A DNA stretch of 42,480 nucleotides from Sphaerochaeta sp. Lineage in GTDB: Bacteria > Spirochaetota > Spirochaetia > Sphaerochaetales > Sphaerochaetaceae. Shown here piece by piece: positions 41,620 through 42,480 of this stretch (its first letter is position 1; each line of letters starts with the position of its first letter). The stretch covers positions 1 to 42,480 of the forward strand of contig SHOI01000005.1 of NCBI GenBank assembly GCA_004294855.1, in the 5' to 3' direction. Made by a program: the position numbers and the translations under genes. The notes beneath the pieces are model-generated. The model saw only the letters and a program-made list of their open reading frames with translations, made no database searches and was not told the origin of the DNA.

Positions 41620-41649
41620 ATATTAACCGACCGTTCGGTAGGGAGTCAA
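41620..41649 (-). promoter_or_regulatory. tetR promoter, predicted leaderless
   Basis: Minus strand: TTGACT (41644-41649), 18 bases, TAATAT (41620-41625), then 6 bases to GTG 41613. The palindrome at 41626-41639 fills most of the spacer. Confidence 0.5.
41626..41639. promoter_or_regulatory. Probable TetR operator
   Basis: ACCGACCGTTCGGT is a 14-base palindrome with one mismatched pair and looks like typical TetR/AcrR operators (ACCGA...TCGGT). It occupies the -10/-35 spacer of the regulator's own promoter, so binding should block RNA polymerase. Confidence 0.65.
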
Positions 41650-41691
41650 GAGGCTTTTCTTTAGAAATACAAGAGTTATTTAGAAAATCAC

Positions 41692-41721
41692 TTGCATTTT
41701 TACTTGTAATCATGGTACATA
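41692..41721 (+). promoter_or_regulatory. rplU-rpmA-obgE promoter
   Basis: TTGCAT (41692-41697), 18 bases, TACATA (41716-41721), in an AT-rich stretch. The predicted leader is about 29 bases and ends with AAGGAAG (41742-41748) before ATG 41757. Confidence 0.4.
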
Positions 41722-41756
41722 AAGGTTCGACAATCACTGGTAAGGAAGAAAGCGAA

Positions 41757-42071
41757 ATGTACGCACTAGTAGAAATTCTCGGAAAGCAGTACAAAGCGAT
41801 CGAAGGCGAGACGGTCCAAGTTGATTATATCAGCAAGCAGGAAGTCGGCAGCGCCATTGAGTACGCGACGGTACTTGCAGTCGTTGATGAGAAGAATGCC
41901 CGCTTTGGAACTCCGTATGTTGAGAACGCCAAGGTCAAAGTGACCCTCGTTGAAAACATTAAGGGGGATAAAATCAGGGTGTTCAAGAAGAAGCGCCGGA
42001 AGGGCTATCGCAAGACCCAGGGACACCGTCAATGGTATTCCCTCGTGACGATCGACAAGATCATTGCATAA
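41757..42071 (+). CDS. rplU: 50S ribosomal protein L21
   Basis: The 104-residue protein has the full L21 sequence pattern: MYALVEILGKQYKAIEGETVQVDYI, RFGTPYVENAKVKVTLVENIKGDKIRVFKKKRRKGYRKTQGHRQ region and the C-terminal YSLVTIDKI. The start is ATG 41757 with AAGGAAG upstream; the in-frame ATG at 41712 would add 15 non-conserved residues and lies within the -35/-10 spacer of the promoter. It begins the rplU-rpmA-obgE cluster common in bacteria. The small ysxB-type protease gene found between rplU and rpmA in Firmicutes is absent. Confidence 0.97.
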   Translation: MYALVEILGKQYKAIEGETVQVDYISKQEVGSAIEYATVLAVVDEKNARFGTPYVENAKVKVTLVENIKGDKIRVFKKKRRKGYRKTQGHRQWYSLVTIDKIIA

Positions 42072-42083
42072 GGAGGACTGAAG

Positions 42084-42335
42084 ATGGCATCAAAGAAAGG
42101 TGGCGGTTCAACCCGCAACGGACGCGACAGCAAAGCGAAGCGGCTTGGTGTAAAGCGCTATGGCGGCCAGTTGGTCAAAGCCGGTGAAGTCCTCGTACGT
42201 CAACGAGGAACGAAGTTCCACCCCGGCGAGAACGTCGGCTTAGGCTCTGACTATACCTTGTTTGCGAAGGAGGCGGGACACGTCCTCTTCCACAGCAGAC
42301 GAAACAGAAAATATGTGAGCATCGTAACGGAGTAA
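42084..42335 (+). CDS. rpmA: 50S ribosomal protein L27
   Basis: The 83-residue protein has the L27 pattern [50 protein letters not shown] and [15 protein letters not shown]. The N-terminus, which reaches the peptidyl transferase centre, begins directly with MASKKGGGS and so has no cleavable extension of the Firmicutes kind. AAGGAGG lies before the ATG, 12 bases after rplU. Confidence 0.97.
   Translation: MASKKGGGSTRNGRDSKAKRLGVKRYGGQLVKAGEVLVRQRGTKFHPGENVGLGSDYTLFAKEAGHVLFHSRRNRKYVSIVTE

Positions 42336-42480
<145 letters not shown>

Overview
This window reads as ordinary-coding bacterial chromosome at roughly 50-55 % GC (my estimate by eye). It contains no rRNA, tRNA, insertion sequence, prophage or CRISPR array that I can see. 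Fused PyrB-PyrI and PyrD-PyrK proteins, the long form of PRPP synthetase, the N-terminal extension of RsmA and the general gene content fit a spirochaete of the Sphaerochaeta type. That assignment is from protein style only and is moderately confident.

Layout. 1-443: end of a GGDEF protein. 468-6650: argH, a Na/phosphate transporter, PRPP synthetase, a class I aminotransferase and a YjbQ protein. 6736-10931: a large unrecognised acidic protein, an inositol-phosphatase-family protein and a HAD phosphatase. 10976-14653: ridA-gcvT followed by an acyltransferase-like protein and a zinc-ribbon membrane protein. 14646-15110: YbaK deacylase on the minus strand. 15286-19452: a Wza-like exporter and a Wzc-like tyrosine kinase without glycosyltransferases. 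19464-25532: a pyrimidine operon (leader peptide and attenuator, pyrBI, pyrE, pyrF, pyrDK, pyrC) that holds every UMP step after carbamoyl phosphate. 25510-26764: an HD protein and a cysteine-cluster protein. 26988-32343: HAD phosphatase, phosphohexomutase, a membrane protein, comEC and rsmA. 32282-34669: pta and a MATE exporter on the minus strand. 34764-36811: prephenate dehydrogenase-like protein and mtaB. 36795-39296: cysE, and bioY divergent from birA. 39336-42480: argS, a TetR regulator, and rplU-rpmA-obgE running off the edge.

Genome style. Genes are packed tightly. All seven convergent gene pairs overlap at their 3' ends, and I found only one convincing intrinsic terminator, the pyr attenuator. 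Promoters fall into two classes. About ten have a short leader with a clear Shine-Dalgarno. Nine have the -10 box only 6-7 bases before the start codon and no Shine-Dalgarno, which predicts leaderless mRNAs (prs, two HAD genes, ybaK, tyrA-like, cysE, bioY, birA, tetR). These predictions were also used to choose start codons.

Regulation visible in the sequence. A UTP-type attenuator with a 22-codon leader peptide precedes pyrBI. A BirA-like dyad with an unusually short spacer lies between bioY and birA. A palindrome sits inside the -35/-10 spacer of tetR. A long dyad overlaps the ybaK promoter. No stretch above 300 bases lacks a gene; the longest gap, 26765-26987, carries an orphan promoter and a possible small structured RNA.
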